Shown here: piece after piece, positions 27,265 to 36,971 of the stretch
How positions within the stretch are numbered: position 1 is the stretch's first letter
Layout: every line of letters begins with the position of its first letter
Assembly: GCA_947471505.1 (NCBI GenBank)
Contig: CANIWM010000006.1
Coordinates: forward strand, 1 to 64,000
Reading direction: 5' to 3'
Length of the DNA: 64,000 nucleotides
From: Chthoniobacteraceae bacterium
Lineage (GTDB): Bacteria > Verrucomicrobiota > Verrucomicrobiia > Chthoniobacterales > Chthoniobacteraceae
Made by a program: the position numbers and the translations under genes
The notes under the pieces: model-generated
The model's database searches: none
Told to the model about the DNA's origin: nothing
What the model saw: only the letters and a program-made list of their open reading frames with translations

Positions 27265-30105
27265 CTAGTTCGACTTTTTGATCGATACGTTATCGAATTC
27301 GCCTGTGCCGAGCGCCCGGGCTTGGTGGGAGCAGACGAAGATGCCGACAATGGCGATGGGACCGAGCCCAGCGGGGGTTTCTTCACCGATTTTGGTCCAC
27401 GCTTGGCCATCGGGGGATTCGTAGCCGGTGAGGAGGGGGCCAGTGCGTGCGAGCTTGAACCAGATGGGGAGTGCGCGCTTTTCGAGATTGACGCCGATAG
27501 ACGGCTTCCCTGGGTCTTTGCGGGAGAGAAACTGGGCTTTTTCTCCAGGGCCAGCGGCCATCATGGCGTGGCTGGATTCTTTGCTGAAGTCGCTACGGAC
27601 CATGATGCCTGCTTTACTCCACGGATGCGGGCCGGCGACTTTGGTGACTCGGGCGATGAGCTCGAAGTCGCCTTCTACGGACTGTTGCGCTAAGTGAAAG
27701 GAGTCTTGCACGCCCCAGATGTCTTCACCGCCGCCTTTGATGACATAGCGCCCGTTTTTCGGGTCAAACGTGGCAGTCCCAGCGACCGTCACGGGGCCGA
27801 CAGGATACAGCGCGAACGGAGAATCCGGGGAGAAACGGATAGCAGCGGATTCTGCTGGTTCGTAGGTGGCTTTTGCCTGCGCGGCCGCATCGGTCAGCTC
27901 GACCTCAAATATGCGGGCTGCTTTGTCTTTCAAGTCCCAAGAGCCTACGGAGATGGTGATGCGGACGTAGCGAGCGGTGAAGGGCGCGACGAGGCGGTCG
28001 ATAATGTCGGCGCGATTACCAAAAACTTCGTCGGCTGTTTTCCACGCGGTCGTGTTGTCGCTGTATTCAAGTTTGAAGTCGCGGAGGCGGTGGGCGACCT
28101 TCTGTCCAGGTACCGGGGGTGGGGCGAGGCGCATCGCCCAGCGGCCTACGGCCTTTGGGGCACCAAAGTCGAACTGTATCCACTTGTTTGGCGAACCGCC
28201 AGAGCTCCAGCGTGTGGTCGGATCGCCATCGACTGCGTATTCTGGTTTGTCGTCTTTGCCTTGGTTCCACGCAGAGACCGAAAGTGTGGCCCCCGTCACG
28301 AGGTTCATGCCTCGGCGTTGTTCGGCTTCTGCGGCCACGACTTTATCCGCGGCGGCGATGGCGGCTTTTACTTTCGGCAAAAGGCGGCTCGTTGGGCGCA
28401 GCTTTGATTGGAAGGCTTTAAGAGCGGCTAGGGCGGTGTGCCGTTCGGTGGGGCCTTTCGCGGATTTGAGGGCATTCGTTACCATTCCGAAGGTCGTGAA
28501 TTCGTCCTCAAACGGCCGGGCGATTTTCTTAAGCTCGGAGAGGAATTCGTATTCGCGCTGGTGGCTACTGGTGGTGAACTGTCGAAAGAGCGCTGGGGCG
28601 ACTTCCAAATCGCCCGCTTCATATGCTTTGATGGCGAGGAAAAGCGCAGCGACGGATTCGTAGTTTCCACGGTTGTAGGATTCGGCCGAGGTCGCAGACA
28701 CAGGGGACGAGGAGGCGAGCGTCGGGGCGAAGTTGGCAAAGAATTTTCCATGTGGAGTGGAGGCATCAAGCTTCCCGAGCGATGACGACGCCGCTTGCGG
28801 ATTTCCCGAGAGTTGGTGCGAGAGCGCTTGGAAAATGATGGCCCACGCCCGCTGGTCTCCACTTGATGACTCGGCGAGTGCTCGGAAGGATTCTATCGCT
28901 CGTACGCTGTTCCCATCGGCGAGTTGGTCTCGCGCTTCCATCCAGCCGGGGCCAAATGAGGACAGGCTGGAGGTATCCGCGATTTGTTGTGCTTTGTCTC
29001 CTCGCGATTTGACGAGGATCCAACCACCGACGGTGAGCCCGGCGATGAGGACGACGAGGGTGGCGATGGTGATGAGGCTGTTTGCTTTCCGCGAACCCGC
29101 GTCTTCGATGACGACGCGGCTCTGCTGCTTGGTCGCGCCGCCTTTTGCTTTGGTGAGTGCTTCGTCGCGGGCAAACTGAAGCTGCTCGATGAACTCGTCG
29201 TAGCTGGCGTAGCGGTCTTCGGCGTTCTTTGAAAGGGTGCGTCCGATTACGAAAGCGGTCGCATTCGTCACGTCTGGTGCCCACGACTGGATACTGACAG
29301 CGTTGGCGTAGATGTGCTTCATCGCGACGCCTGTTGAGTCCACCGCGTCGAAGGGCGGGCGCCCTGCAATGGCGTGAAAGAGTGTCGCGCCGAGCGAGTA
29401 AATATCGCTGCGAAAATCCTCCGGCACGCGGTTTAGCCGTTCGGGAGAAAGATAGTAAGGAGTCCCCCAAATCTCGCCGTCGTCGCTGGCGGCCTGCTCC
29501 AGAAACATCGCCAGTCCGAAGTCCACCACCTTGGCCGAACCGTCTTCGCCGAAGAGCACGTTGCCCGGCTTTACGTCGCGGTGGATCAGCCCTTGTTCGT
29601 GGCCGGCGCGCAGTCCTTGGGCGACTTCGATGCCGATTTGCAGCGCTCTGGCTTCCGGCACACGGCCCAGCTTTTCCATGAGGTCGTCGAGTGTGCCTTT
29701 GGCGACGAGCTCCATCGCGAGATAGACGTGGCCTTCGTCCGTGCCGAACGAAAATACCCGGACGATATTCGGATGATTGATGGACGCAGTGATGTGCGCC
29801 TCGCTCTCAAATTTCCGGACGAACTCGGCATCGTTTGCATACTCGGTGCGCAACAGCTTCAGCGCGACGAGACGGTTCAGATTATTGTCCACTGCCTTGT
29901 ACACGAGCCCTTGCCCGCCGCGACCGACGATCTCCATGAGCTCGTAATGCCCGAATTTCCGCCGGACATTGATAGCCGACGAGCAGACAGGGCAGGTCCG
30001 CTCCGCAAAAATCTGAGCCCCTGTAACGTCGAGCATCGCCCCGCACGCGGGACAAGGTTCTGTTTGAGAAGTAGGCGTTTTCAAGGCTGGAATTGTGGCG
30101 GACAT
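27265..30105 (-). CDS. Transmembrane Ser/Thr protein kinase with discoidin-like and beta-sandwich C-terminal domains
   Basis: A 946-aa protein. An N-terminal zinc ribbon (C18, C21, C38, C41) precedes a Hanks-type kinase domain (~54-315) with glycine loop GRGGQGLV, K83, HRDVKPGN at 175-182 and DFG at 195-197, all intact. One membrane span follows at ~344-365, then a helical region with repeated-unit character (~385-590), an F5/8 type C (discoidin) domain (~600-735: YAVDGDPTTRWSSG, KWIQFDFGAPKAVGRW), and a DUF1349-like concanavalin fold (~755-946: DFELIARVTK, SKAGIMVRSD). The layout suggests an outer sensor binding carbohydrate-like ligands coupled to an inner kinase. A PP2C phosphatase is encoded at 3271, but they are not linked. 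Confidence 0.92.
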   Translation of the reverse strand: MSATIPALKTPTSQTEPCPACGAMLDVTGAQIFAERTCPVCSSAINVRRKFGHYELMEIVGRGGQGLVYKAVDNNLNRLVALKLLRTEYANDAEFVRKFESEAHITASINHPNIVRVFSFGTDEGHVYLAMELVAKGTLDDLMEKLGRVPEARALQIGIEVAQGLRAGHEQGLIHRDVKPGNVLFGEDGSAKVVDFGLAMFLEQAASDDGEIWGTPYYLSPERLNRVPEDFRSDIYSLGATLFHAIAGRPPFDAVDSTGVAMKHIYANAVSIQSWAPDVTNATAFVIGRTLSKNAEDRYASYDEFIEQLQFARDEALTKAKGGATKQQSRVVIEDAGSRKANSLITIATLVVLIAGLTVGGWILVKSRGDKAQQIADTSSLSSFGPGWMEARDQLADGNSVRAIESFRALAESSSGDQRAWAIIFQALSHQLSGNPQAASSSLGKLDASTPHGKFFANFAPTLASSSPVSATSAESYNRGNYESVAALFLAIKAYEAGDLEVAPALFRQFTTSSHQREYEFLSELKKIARPFEDEFTTFGMVTNALKSAKGPTERHTALAALKAFQSKLRPTSRLLPKVKAAIAAADKVVAAEAEQRRGMNLVTGATLSVSAWNQGKDDKPEYAVDGDPTTRWSSGGSPNKWIQFDFGAPKAVGRWAMRLAPPPVPGQKVAHRLRDFKLEYSDNTTAWKTADEVFGNRADIIDRLVAPFTARYVRITISVGSWDLKDKAARIFEVELTDAAAQAKATYEPAESAAIRFSPDSPFALYPVGPVTVAGTATFDPKNGRYVIKGGGEDIWGVQDSFHLAQQSVEGDFELIARVTKVAGPHPWSKAGIMVRSDFSKESSHAMMAAGPGEKAQFLSRKDPGKPSIGVNLEKRALPIWFKLARTGPLLTGYESPDGQAWTKIGEETPAGLGPIAIVGIFVCSHQARALGTGEFDNVSIKKSN

Positions 30106-30184
30106 GGAGCAGCCGTGGATTTAGCAAACGGCGTGCGAGCCGTCGGAGGAAGCCAAACCCTACTACAGGCTGCGGAGTAAACAA

Positions 30185-30216
30185 AGAGCCCGCCTACCGG
30201 ACAGCAGACGGGCTCT
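30185..30216 (-). terminator. Intrinsic terminator of the 50-codon small gene
   Basis: AGAGCCCG (30185-30192) and CGGGCTCT (30209-30216) pair perfectly. On the minus strand the hairpin is followed by TTGTTT. It begins 13 nt after the stop of the small gene at 30230, which supports transcription of that gene. Confidence 0.65.
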
Positions 30217-30229
30217 TGCATAAAGGTTT

Positions 30230-30382
30230 TCAGTGTGCGGGATTGAAACGCACGGAGTCCGTTACGGCTCCGGTGAACATGCTAGTGCCGTGGCCCTCGT
30301 AAGGATCGCGAGGCATCGGTCGGGTCGAGTCACCGTCGGCCCAAAGAACGACGGGGGCTAGGTGTATAAGCATCTTTTTCAT
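30230..30382 (-). CDS. Small 50-aa protein, unknown
   Basis: The reading frame encodes MKKMLIHLAPVVLWADGDST, then RPMPRDPYEGHGTSMF and TGAVTDSVRFNPAH. It begins with a KK and hydrophobic stretch that could act as a short leader. It is polar and Pro/Gly-rich after that, with no Cys. Support comes from the terminator 13 nt after its stop and from its place as the only open content of a 366-bp gap between divergent genes. A clear ribosome-binding site is missing (GCGGGAC at about 15 nt). I do not recognise a family. Confidence 0.5.
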   Translation of the reverse strand: MKKMLIHLAPVVLWADGDSTRPMPRDPYEGHGTSMFTGAVTDSVRFNPAH

Positions 30383-30471
30383 GCGGCGCGAATGTCCCGC
30401 TTCGCACATCTTTTCGCAAGCCCGAACTGTTTGCTTGCGATTAACGCCGGTTGTGAGGACTGAATCGTGCC

Positions 30472-31440
30472 ATGCGACGTTGCATTATTTTTGGAGGAAA
30501 CGGTTACATCGGCACCATGCTTGCGCGGCATTTTGCCGCTGCGGGGAAGTTCGACGAGGTCGTGCTCGTGGACGTAAAAAAGCCTGCCCATTCACTGCCC
30601 GAGCGCACCCGGTTCATCGAACACGATGTGCGCAAACCCATCGCTGGAGAACTCGCCACGCTGCCCGCCGAGTGGATATTTAATTTCGCCGCGGTCCACC
30701 GCGAGCCCGGCCACGAGCCGCACGAATACTACGACACGAATCTTCACGGCGCACGAAACGTCTGCGCCTTCGCCGTGGCCACTGGGTGCCAGAACCTCTA
30801 CTTCACCAGCAGCATCGCCAGCTACGGCCCCACCACCGGGCCGACCAGCGAGGCCTCGCCAAACTACCCGAAGACCCCCTACGGCATCACCAAACACGCC
30901 GCCGAGCTGATCCACGAAGTCTGGCTCCGCTCCGTCGAGGGCCGTCGGCTCATCGTCTGCCGCCCCGGCGTCATCTACGGCCCCGGCGACCCCGGTAACA
31001 TCCTCCGCATGATTCGCGCGGTCAAAAAAGGCCGCTTCTTTTTCCCCGGCGACGCAGGCATCCGCAAAAGCTACGGCTACATCTTCGGCCTGCTGGAGAG
31101 CATCGACTTCATGATGGCCCGTGCCGAGCCGCACCTCATCTACAACTACGTCGAGCGAGAGACCGAGCCGCTCCGCGAACTCGTCCGCCTCAGTGGCGAT
31201 GCCGTGGGGAGAAAAGGCAGCGTCGTCCGCCTGCCCATCACCGCCCTCGTTATGGCCGCGCACGTCGTCCAAAAGCTCACTGGAGGTAAATCGCCCATCC
31301 ACCCCGTCCGCGTGCGCAAAGCCGCCACGCCTACCCACATCGTCCCCCAGCGGCTCATCGATCTTGGCTTCGAGTTCCAATACGATTTCGCCAGCTCGCT
31401 CCAGCACTGGAAAAAAATCGCGCCCGAGGACTTCGCGTAG
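30472..31440 (+). CDS. NAD-dependent epimerase/dehydratase (extended SDR)
   Basis: A 322-aa Rossmann enzyme with the nucleotide-binding motif GGNGYIG at residues 8-14, the catalytic Ser in TSSIASYGPTTG, and the YxxxK motif Y-G-I-T-K. Residue order resembles UDP-sugar epimerases/4,6-dehydratases; the substrate is unknown. The 30-nt leader overlaps nothing. It is followed by argA after 54 bp. Upstream 30383-30471 holds no further gene that I can see. Confidence 0.88.
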   Translation: MRRCIIFGGNGYIGTMLARHFAAAGKFDEVVLVDVKKPAHSLPERTRFIEHDVRKPIAGELATLPAEWIFNFAAVHREPGHEPHEYYDTNLHGARNVCAFAVATGCQNLYFTSSIASYGPTTGPTSEASPNYPKTPYGITKHAAELIHEVWLRSVEGRRLIVCRPGVIYGPGDPGNILRMIRAVKKGRFFFPGDAGIRKSYGYIFGLLESIDFMMARAEPHLIYNYVERETEPLRELVRLSGDAVGRKGSVVRLPITALVMAAHVVQKLTGGKSPIHPVRVRKAATPTHIVPQRLIDLGFEFQYDFASSLQHWKKIAPEDFA

Positions 31441-31494
31441 GCGACTTTTCGCTTCACACCCGCCGCGAATCGCCGCACAAGACGCGCACATTTG

Positions 31495-32802
31495 ATGAAG
31501 GTTTCTGATCTGCGCGGCATACTCACTTACGTCCCACGTTTCCGGGAAAAAATCTTCGTCGTCGCAGTGGATGGTGAAGTCGCTGCTTCGGCGAATTTTT
31601 CCAACATCCTCCTCGACCTCGCCGTGCTCCGTTCGCTGAGCGTGAAGATCATCCTCGTCCACGGCGCAGCCATGCAAATCGTCCGCCTCGCAGCAGATCG
31701 CGGCGTCACGCTCACGAGCACCGACGGCATCGGCATCACCGACGAGCCCACGCTCAAAGTCGGCCTCGACGCCGCCACGACGCTGATGAACGACATCATG
31801 CAAGGGCTCACCAGCGTGGACCTGCGCGCCACCTACGCGAATATCATCATCGCCCACCCGTGGGGCATCATCGGCGGCGTGGACCAGCAGCACACCGGGC
31901 GAGTCGAGCGCGTGGACCGCGAAGCCCTCACGCTCTTTTTGAACGCGGGCATCATCCCCGTCATCCCGCCCATCGGGTTCGACGGCGAAGGCCGCACCTT
32001 CCGCGTCAACAGCGACACCATCGCCCTCGAAGTCGCCGAGGCCATGCAGGCGATGAAAATCATCTACCTCTCCGCCCGCGACGGCGTCCTCATTGGCGGC
32101 ACGCTCCTCCAGCAACTCTCCATCTCCGAGGCCGACGAGATCGTGAAAAAGAAACGTTCGCTCGTGGACAGGAACACCCTCTCCAAAGTCGAAGCCGGAG
32201 CCCGCGCCTGCCGCAACGGCATCCCCCGCGTCCACATCATCAACGGCAACGCCGACGAAGCCCTCCTCGCCGAAGTCTTCAGCACCGAAGGCGTCGGCAC
32301 CATGATCTACGGCAACGACTACCAGCAGATCCGCCGCGTCTTCAAAAAAGACATCCGCGCCGTGCTCAACCTCATCAAACAAAGCGTCGAACACGCCGAA
32401 CTCGTGAAGCGCACCCGCGCCGACATCCTCGCCCAGCTCGACGACTACTGGGTGCTCGAAATTGACCGCCAACTCGTCGCCTGCGTCGCCGTGCATCTCT
32501 ACCCCGAAGCCCAAAAAGCCGAGCTCGCCTGCCTCTACGTCTCCAAGCACCACGAAGGCCAAGGCTACGGGCGCAAACTCATGGCCTTCGCCGAGCAACT
32601 CGTCGCCCAGCGCGGAGCCAAAGCCCTCTTCGCCCTCAGCACCCAAGCCTTCAACTACTTCGTCGCCAAAGGCGGCTACGCAGAAGTCACCCCCGAAGAA
32701 CTCCCCCCCGAGCGCCGGAAAAAATACGACGCCAGCGGGCGCAACTCGAAGGTGCTGCAAAAGGCCGTCATCCCCACTGCGGTGGACGCGGCGAGGACGT
32801 AG
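31495..32802 (+). CDS. argA: Amino-acid N-acetyltransferase (N-acetylglutamate synthase)
   Basis: A 435-aa two-domain enzyme making N-acetylglutamate, the first step of arginine synthesis. Residues 1-290 are an amino-acid kinase fold (LVHGAAMQIVRLAADRG, NAGIIPVIPPIGFDGEGR, VNSDTIALEVAEAM) that binds arginine as feedback inhibitor. Residues ~300-435 are a GNAT acetyltransferase (AELACLYVSKHHEGQGYGRK, GAKALFALSTQAFNYF). Length and order match E. coli ArgA. The ATG at 31495 is preferred to the TTG just before it. No other arginine genes are in the window. Confidence 0.95.
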   Translation: MKVSDLRGILTYVPRFREKIFVVAVDGEVAASANFSNILLDLAVLRSLSVKIILVHGAAMQIVRLAADRGVTLTSTDGIGITDEPTLKVGLDAATTLMNDIMQGLTSVDLRATYANIIIAHPWGIIGGVDQQHTGRVERVDREALTLFLNAGIIPVIPPIGFDGEGRTFRVNSDTIALEVAEAMQAMKIIYLSARDGVLIGGTLLQQLSISEADEIVKKKRSLVDRNTLSKVEAGARACRNGIPRVHIINGNADEALLAEVFSTEGVGTMIYGNDYQQIRRVFKKDIRAVLNLIKQSVEHAELVKRTRADILAQLDDYWVLEIDRQLVACVAVHLYPEAQKAELACLYVSKHHEGQGYGRKLMAFAEQLVAQRGAKALFALSTQAFNYFVAKGGYAEVTPEELPPERRKKYDASGRNSKVLQKAVIPTAVDAART

Positions 32803-32847
32803 GTTTGAAGCGTTGCTCCGAGCGCGTTTCCCATTATAGGAGGGCGC

Positions 32848-35800
32848 ATGATCACACGCGGACTTTTACTCATCGCTTGCGCCTCGGCGCTTCACGCTCA
32901 GACGGTCACGGAAATCTACAACTTCCGTCGTGATGGCGAGCAGCCGATGGGGCGGCTCTTGCTGAATAATGGGGATTATTACGGGACGACGTATCTCGGC
33001 GGTTCATCGCTGCATGGGGATGGGACGGTGTTTCGCCTTACGCCTGCGGTGACGGGGGGCGCGGCGGAGAATCATCATCTGATGTTTCATCCCGAGGGCG
33101 GCAGTTCGGGGTCGAATCCTGATGGTGGATTAACGCTGGGGATGGATGGGAACTTTTACTTCTCCGTGCGCTTCGGCTTGCTGGGAAGTCTGAACGGAGT
33201 CGGGGGAAACGGGGTCCTTTTTAAGATGACGCCTGCGGGTGTGGTGACGCAGGTTTTCGCGGCGAGTGGGGCGATTGTGGATAATCCGCTGGGCGAACTT
33301 GTGGAGCATACGGCGGGGGTATTCTTTGGGCAGACGGAGAGCATCACGTCGTCGTTCGATACGGCGTTTTTCCAGCTCGGCGTGTCGCCATTTTCCCTCA
33401 CATCGCTGCGTGACGGGAACAAGTTCACCGAGGGCAAACCGTATGCCGGGCTGCTGCGCGGGGCGGATGGGAAATACTACGGCGGCACTGAGCGACGGCT
33501 GCTGAGCATTGATACGGCGAATGCGAATGCGGCGGCGATTTTGCGCACGCCTACGTCGAGCAATGATGCGAACGGTTCGGGGTTCGGCTGGGGCGTGACG
33601 CAAGGCGGCGACGGCACGCTGTATGGCGTAGGCGAGACGGGCGGCAGCGCGAATGCGGGCGTGGTGTGGAAGATGAATACGGACGGAACGGGCTACGCGG
33701 TGTTGCATAGTTTCGACGGCGCGACGGGGGGGAAGAATCCGCGCTGTCGGCTCGTGCTGCACGCAAACAGCGACCTTTACGGCACGACTACGTTTGGCGG
33801 CACGGCGGATAAAGGGACGGCATTTCGCATCGCGACGGATGGCACATTCACCAAGCTGGCAGACTTCACCGGCACGAACGGCGAGCGTCCGCGCACGCTC
33901 ATCGCTGGGCGCAATGGCACACTCGCCGGTGTCACTGAGACGGGCGGGCAGGAGGGAAAGGGGACGATTTTTGAAATGACGGTGGATGGCACGCTGACGA
34001 CGCTGCACCACTTCGGCGGCGTGGGCGGCTACATCCCGAGCGGGCCGATGCTGCTGGCAAGCGATGGAAATTTCTACGGCTGCACGGCTTGGGGCGGCAA
34101 AGGGAACGGCGCGATTTACCGCATCATCCCCGGCGCGACGCCGCGCATGGAGGAGGTGTATGCGCTGAACAGCGGTGAAGGAAAATGCCCCGCGTTTGCG
34201 CTCACCGAGGGCTTCGACGGCGCTCTCTACGGCGTGACGGATGGGAACATCACCGGCTTCACCGGCAACAACAACGTGGCGTTTCGCGTGACGAAAGACG
34301 GACAGTATTCTCAACTGCGGAGCTTCTCGCAGACGAGCATCGCGCCGGATCGCGGCGGGACTTCGCGCACTGCGCTGGCGATGCGCACGGACGGCTCGCT
34401 CGTGGGGCTGGGCGACAATGTCGCGTATCGCGTGACGGCGGATGGGAAGTCGTTCCCTTTCGCAAACCTCAGCGGCACTGGGCTCTTCCCGCAAGCGGAT
34501 GGTACGTTCCTCACGCTGTCGAGCGGGCTGTCCATCGTGCGCATCAACCGCGATGGCACGACGGCAACCGTGGCGACCAATGATACGGTGTTTGCATCCA
34601 CGCCGCCAACGATGGGCGTGGATGGCGCGTTCTGGTTCCTCCAAATGAGCAACGGCGTCCCGCCTGTGCTTGTGCGGTTCCCCACCACGGGCGTGGTGCA
34701 AAAAATCACGCTCACCGGCGCGACGAGCTTGCTGAACTCATCGGAGAATGTGAGCGCGTTCGCCGAGCGGGAACCGGGAGTTTTCTACGCAGTGCGGCAG
34801 GAATTTGCGACGACTTCGGGCGAGATGCCGCAGCGGCTCGTGAAGATCGAAGCGGCGACGGGCGTGGTGACGGATGTGCTCAGTCTGGGCAATGCGCCCT
34901 CCATTTATCGGCGCGCAAATTACACGCAGTTTGTCGGCGGCTTCTTCGGCTCGCCGACGGCGGGCGGCTTCCTCGTGCGGCCCAGCATCAGGCGCGGCGC
35001 GGACGACAACCTCGACATCACTCTGCCGCAAGACGTGCTGGAGCAAGGCGGGCGTTTACTCAAAGTCGAACTGCCCGCCCGCATCGGCACTGCGCCGACG
35101 GTCATGGGCGGCGCGGCGACGGGCGTGACGCTCAGCGCCGCTTCGCTGGCTGGCGAGGTGAACCCGCAGGGCGTGCAAACGTATGGCTGGATCGAGTTTG
35201 GGTTCACGACGGCATACGGCTTCCGTGGTGCCGTCACGGATGCGGGCACGGGCTCCTCGTCCGTTGCAGTCGCGGCCACGCTCGGAGGGCTGCGCGGCGG
35301 CACGATGTATCACTACCGCACCGTCGGCGTCAGCGCGGCAGGGGTGACTTATGGCGAAGACCAGACGTTCAGCACATTGCCAAACGCAGCGCCCGTCGCC
35401 GTCAATGACACTGCCACGGTGCGGCTCGTGCAGCCGTTCAAACCGGTCACTTTCTCGGCGCTGCAAAACGACACCGATGGCGACAACGACGCTCTTTCCA
35501 TCGTAACAACCACGAACTCGAAGAGCGGCTCCGTTTCTATCTCCGGCGGCAACATCACCTACACGCCGAACACCTCCGGCACGAACATCTTCAGCGCGGC
35601 GGGGGACAGCTTCAACTACCTCATCAGCGATGGGCGTGGCGGGGAATCCGCAGGGACCATCACCATCCTCGCGGGCGTGAATGCGGCCCCCGTCGCAGTC
35701 GCCGATACCGTGCTCATTCGTGGGAAAGAGACGGTGCAGATCCAGCCGCTCACGAACGACACCGACGGCGATGGCGATACGCTGAGCATCCAGACTTTCC

Positions 35801-36969
35801 AGTTTGGCGCGCAGGGCACGGTCGCGAAAACCGACACCACGCTCAGCTACACGCCCGGCAAGTTTTTCACCGGCAATGACTCGTTCACCTACACGATCAC
35901 CGACGGCTTCGGCGGGCAGTCCACGGCGACGGTGTCGGTGGTGAATCCGTTCATCCCGCTCGCGGGAGGCTACGAACCCATCGTGGGCGACGACGACGGC
36001 GTCCTCACGCTGAAAGTAACCACTGGCGGTGCACTCACCGGCAAGCTCCAGCTCGGCGCGAAGAAGTTCACGCTCAACGGGCTCGTCGGGTTCGATGGCG
36101 TGTTCACCCAGACCATCAAACGCAAAGGACTCGCCGACCTCGTCGTCTCGCTGACCTTCACGAATCCCAACCAAATCGCGACCGTCACCGGCACCGTGGA
36201 CGGGCTCACTGTGTCGCCCGATGTCCGGCTCGCCGCGACTCCGCCCGCGCCCGCTTTCGCCGCAAAATACACCGTCCTCCTCACGCCCGATGCGAACACC
36301 ATCCCCGCCGCGCTCAAAGCATTCGGCTGGGCCACTGCTAGCCTTTCCGCGAAAGGCGCGTTCGCCATGTCCGGCCTCACGCCCGACGGAAAACCGGTGT
36401 CGCTCGGCGGGAGAATGCGTGTGGATACGTCCGTCGTGCTCTTCCAATCTGCTGCCGCTCCCGGCTCATCGTTCGTCGGAAAATTCTCCTTCGCCGATGC
36501 TCTCGATAGCGACTTCAGCGGCACGCTGCGCTGGACGCGCGGCGCGGTGACAAAGGGCATCTTCCTCGGTGCGCTGGACACCACCTTCACGCTCACGGCT
36601 TGCAAATTCACCCCGCCCGCCAAAGGCGTCCACACCCTCACCTACACCACGCCGCTCTCTGCCAGCGGCCTTCTCAGCCTCACAGACGGCGGGCTGAATC
36701 CAGCCATCTCGCGCCTCTTCACTGTTGATGGAAAAGACAAAGCCCTCGCAGAAGCGACCAATCCCGAGTCCTCAAAACTCACGCTCATCAACCGAGCCGA
36801 CGGTCGCTTTGAGGGCACCTTCAAACATCCGTCTCTCCAGAAAAACCCGACGATCAAATTCCGTGGCGTCCAGCTCCAGACCGCCACCGCTGGCACCGGC
36901 CCGAACAAAGCGTTTGGCCTCTTCACCATCCCGACCGCCGCAGGCAGCTTCACCTTCACCCCGCAGTAA
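32848..36969 (+). CDS. Secreted GloVer-repeat protein with cadherin-like domains
   Basis: A 1373-aa exported protein, with signal peptide MITRGLLLIACASALHAQ and a strong AGGAGG site 4 nt before the ATG. The first ~450 residues contain tandem GloVer repeats (DLYGTTTFGGTADKGTAFRI, then GTLAGVTETGGQEGKGTIFE), a propeller-like repeat named for Gly-Leu-Val-rich units. A fibronectin-III-like domain follows (~741-840), then two cadherin-like/VCBS-type domains (~847 and ~945, each with NDTDGD), and a C-terminal beta-rich region (~1032-1373) shared by many verrucomicrobial surface proteins. Function is not established; adhesion or extracellular anchoring is likely. It overlaps no other gene and ends 2 bp before the cysteine desulfurase start. 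Confidence 0.88.
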   Translation: MITRGLLLIACASALHAQTVTEIYNFRRDGEQPMGRLLLNNGDYYGTTYLGGSSLHGDGTVFRLTPAVTGGAAENHHLMFHPEGGSSGSNPDGGLTLGMDGNFYFSVRFGLLGSLNGVGGNGVLFKMTPAGVVTQVFAASGAIVDNPLGELVEHTAGVFFGQTESITSSFDTAFFQLGVSPFSLTSLRDGNKFTEGKPYAGLLRGADGKYYGGTERRLLSIDTANANAAAILRTPTSSNDANGSGFGWGVTQGGDGTLYGVGETGGSANAGVVWKMNTDGTGYAVLHSFDGATGGKNPRCRLVLHANSDLYGTTTFGGTADKGTAFRIATDGTFTKLADFTGTNGERPRTLIAGRNGTLAGVTETGGQEGKGTIFEMTVDGTLTTLHHFGGVGGYIPSGPMLLASDGNFYGCTAWGGKGNGAIYRIIPGATPRMEEVYALNSGEGKCPAFALTEGFDGALYGVTDGNITGFTGNNNVAFRVTKDGQYSQLRSFSQTSIAPDRGGTSRTALAMRTDGSLVGLGDNVAYRVTADGKSFPFANLSGTGLFPQADGTFLTLSSGLSIVRINRDGTTATVATNDTVFASTPPTMGVDGAFWFLQMSNGVPPVLVRFPTTGVVQKITLTGATSLLNSSENVSAFAEREPGVFYAVRQEFATTSGEMPQRLVKIEAATGVVTDVLSLGNAPSIYRRANYTQFVGGFFGSPTAGGFLVRPSIRRGADDNLDITLPQDVLEQGGRLLKVELPARIGTAPTVMGGAATGVTLSAASLAGEVNPQGVQTYGWIEFGFTTAYGFRGAVTDAGTGSSSVAVAATLGGLRGGTMYHYRTVGVSAAGVTYGEDQTFSTLPNAAPVAVNDTATVRLVQPFKPVTFSALQNDTDGDNDALSIVTTTNSKSGSVSISGGNITYTPNTSGTNIFSAAGDSFNYLISDGRGGESAGTITILAGVNAAPVAVADTVLIRGKETVQIQPLTNDTDGDGDTLSIQTFQFGAQGTVAKTDTTLSYTPGKFFTGNDSFTYTITDGFGGQSTATVSVVNPFIPLAGGYEPIVGDDDGVLTLKVTTGGALTGKLQLGAKKFTLNGLVGFDGVFTQTIKRKGLADLVVSLTFTNPNQIATVTGTVDGLTVSPDVRLAATPPAPAFAAKYTVLLTPDANTIPAALKAFGWATASLSAKGAFAMSGLTPDGKPVSLGGRMRVDTSVVLFQSAAAPGSSFVGKFSFADALDSDFSGTLRWTRGAVTKGIFLGALDTTFTLTACKFTPPAKGVHTLTYTTPLSASGLLSLTDGGLNPAISRLFTVDGKDKALAEATNPESSKLTLINRADGRFEGTFKHPSLQKNPTIKFRGVQLQTATAGTGPNKAFGLFTIPTAAGSFTFTPQ

Positions 36970-36971
36970 GC

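Noticed and set aside
30592-32760. 722-codon minus-strand frame opposite the epimerase and argA
   Set aside because: Both plus-strand genes are conserved enzymes with all motifs. The reverse frame is a composition shadow.
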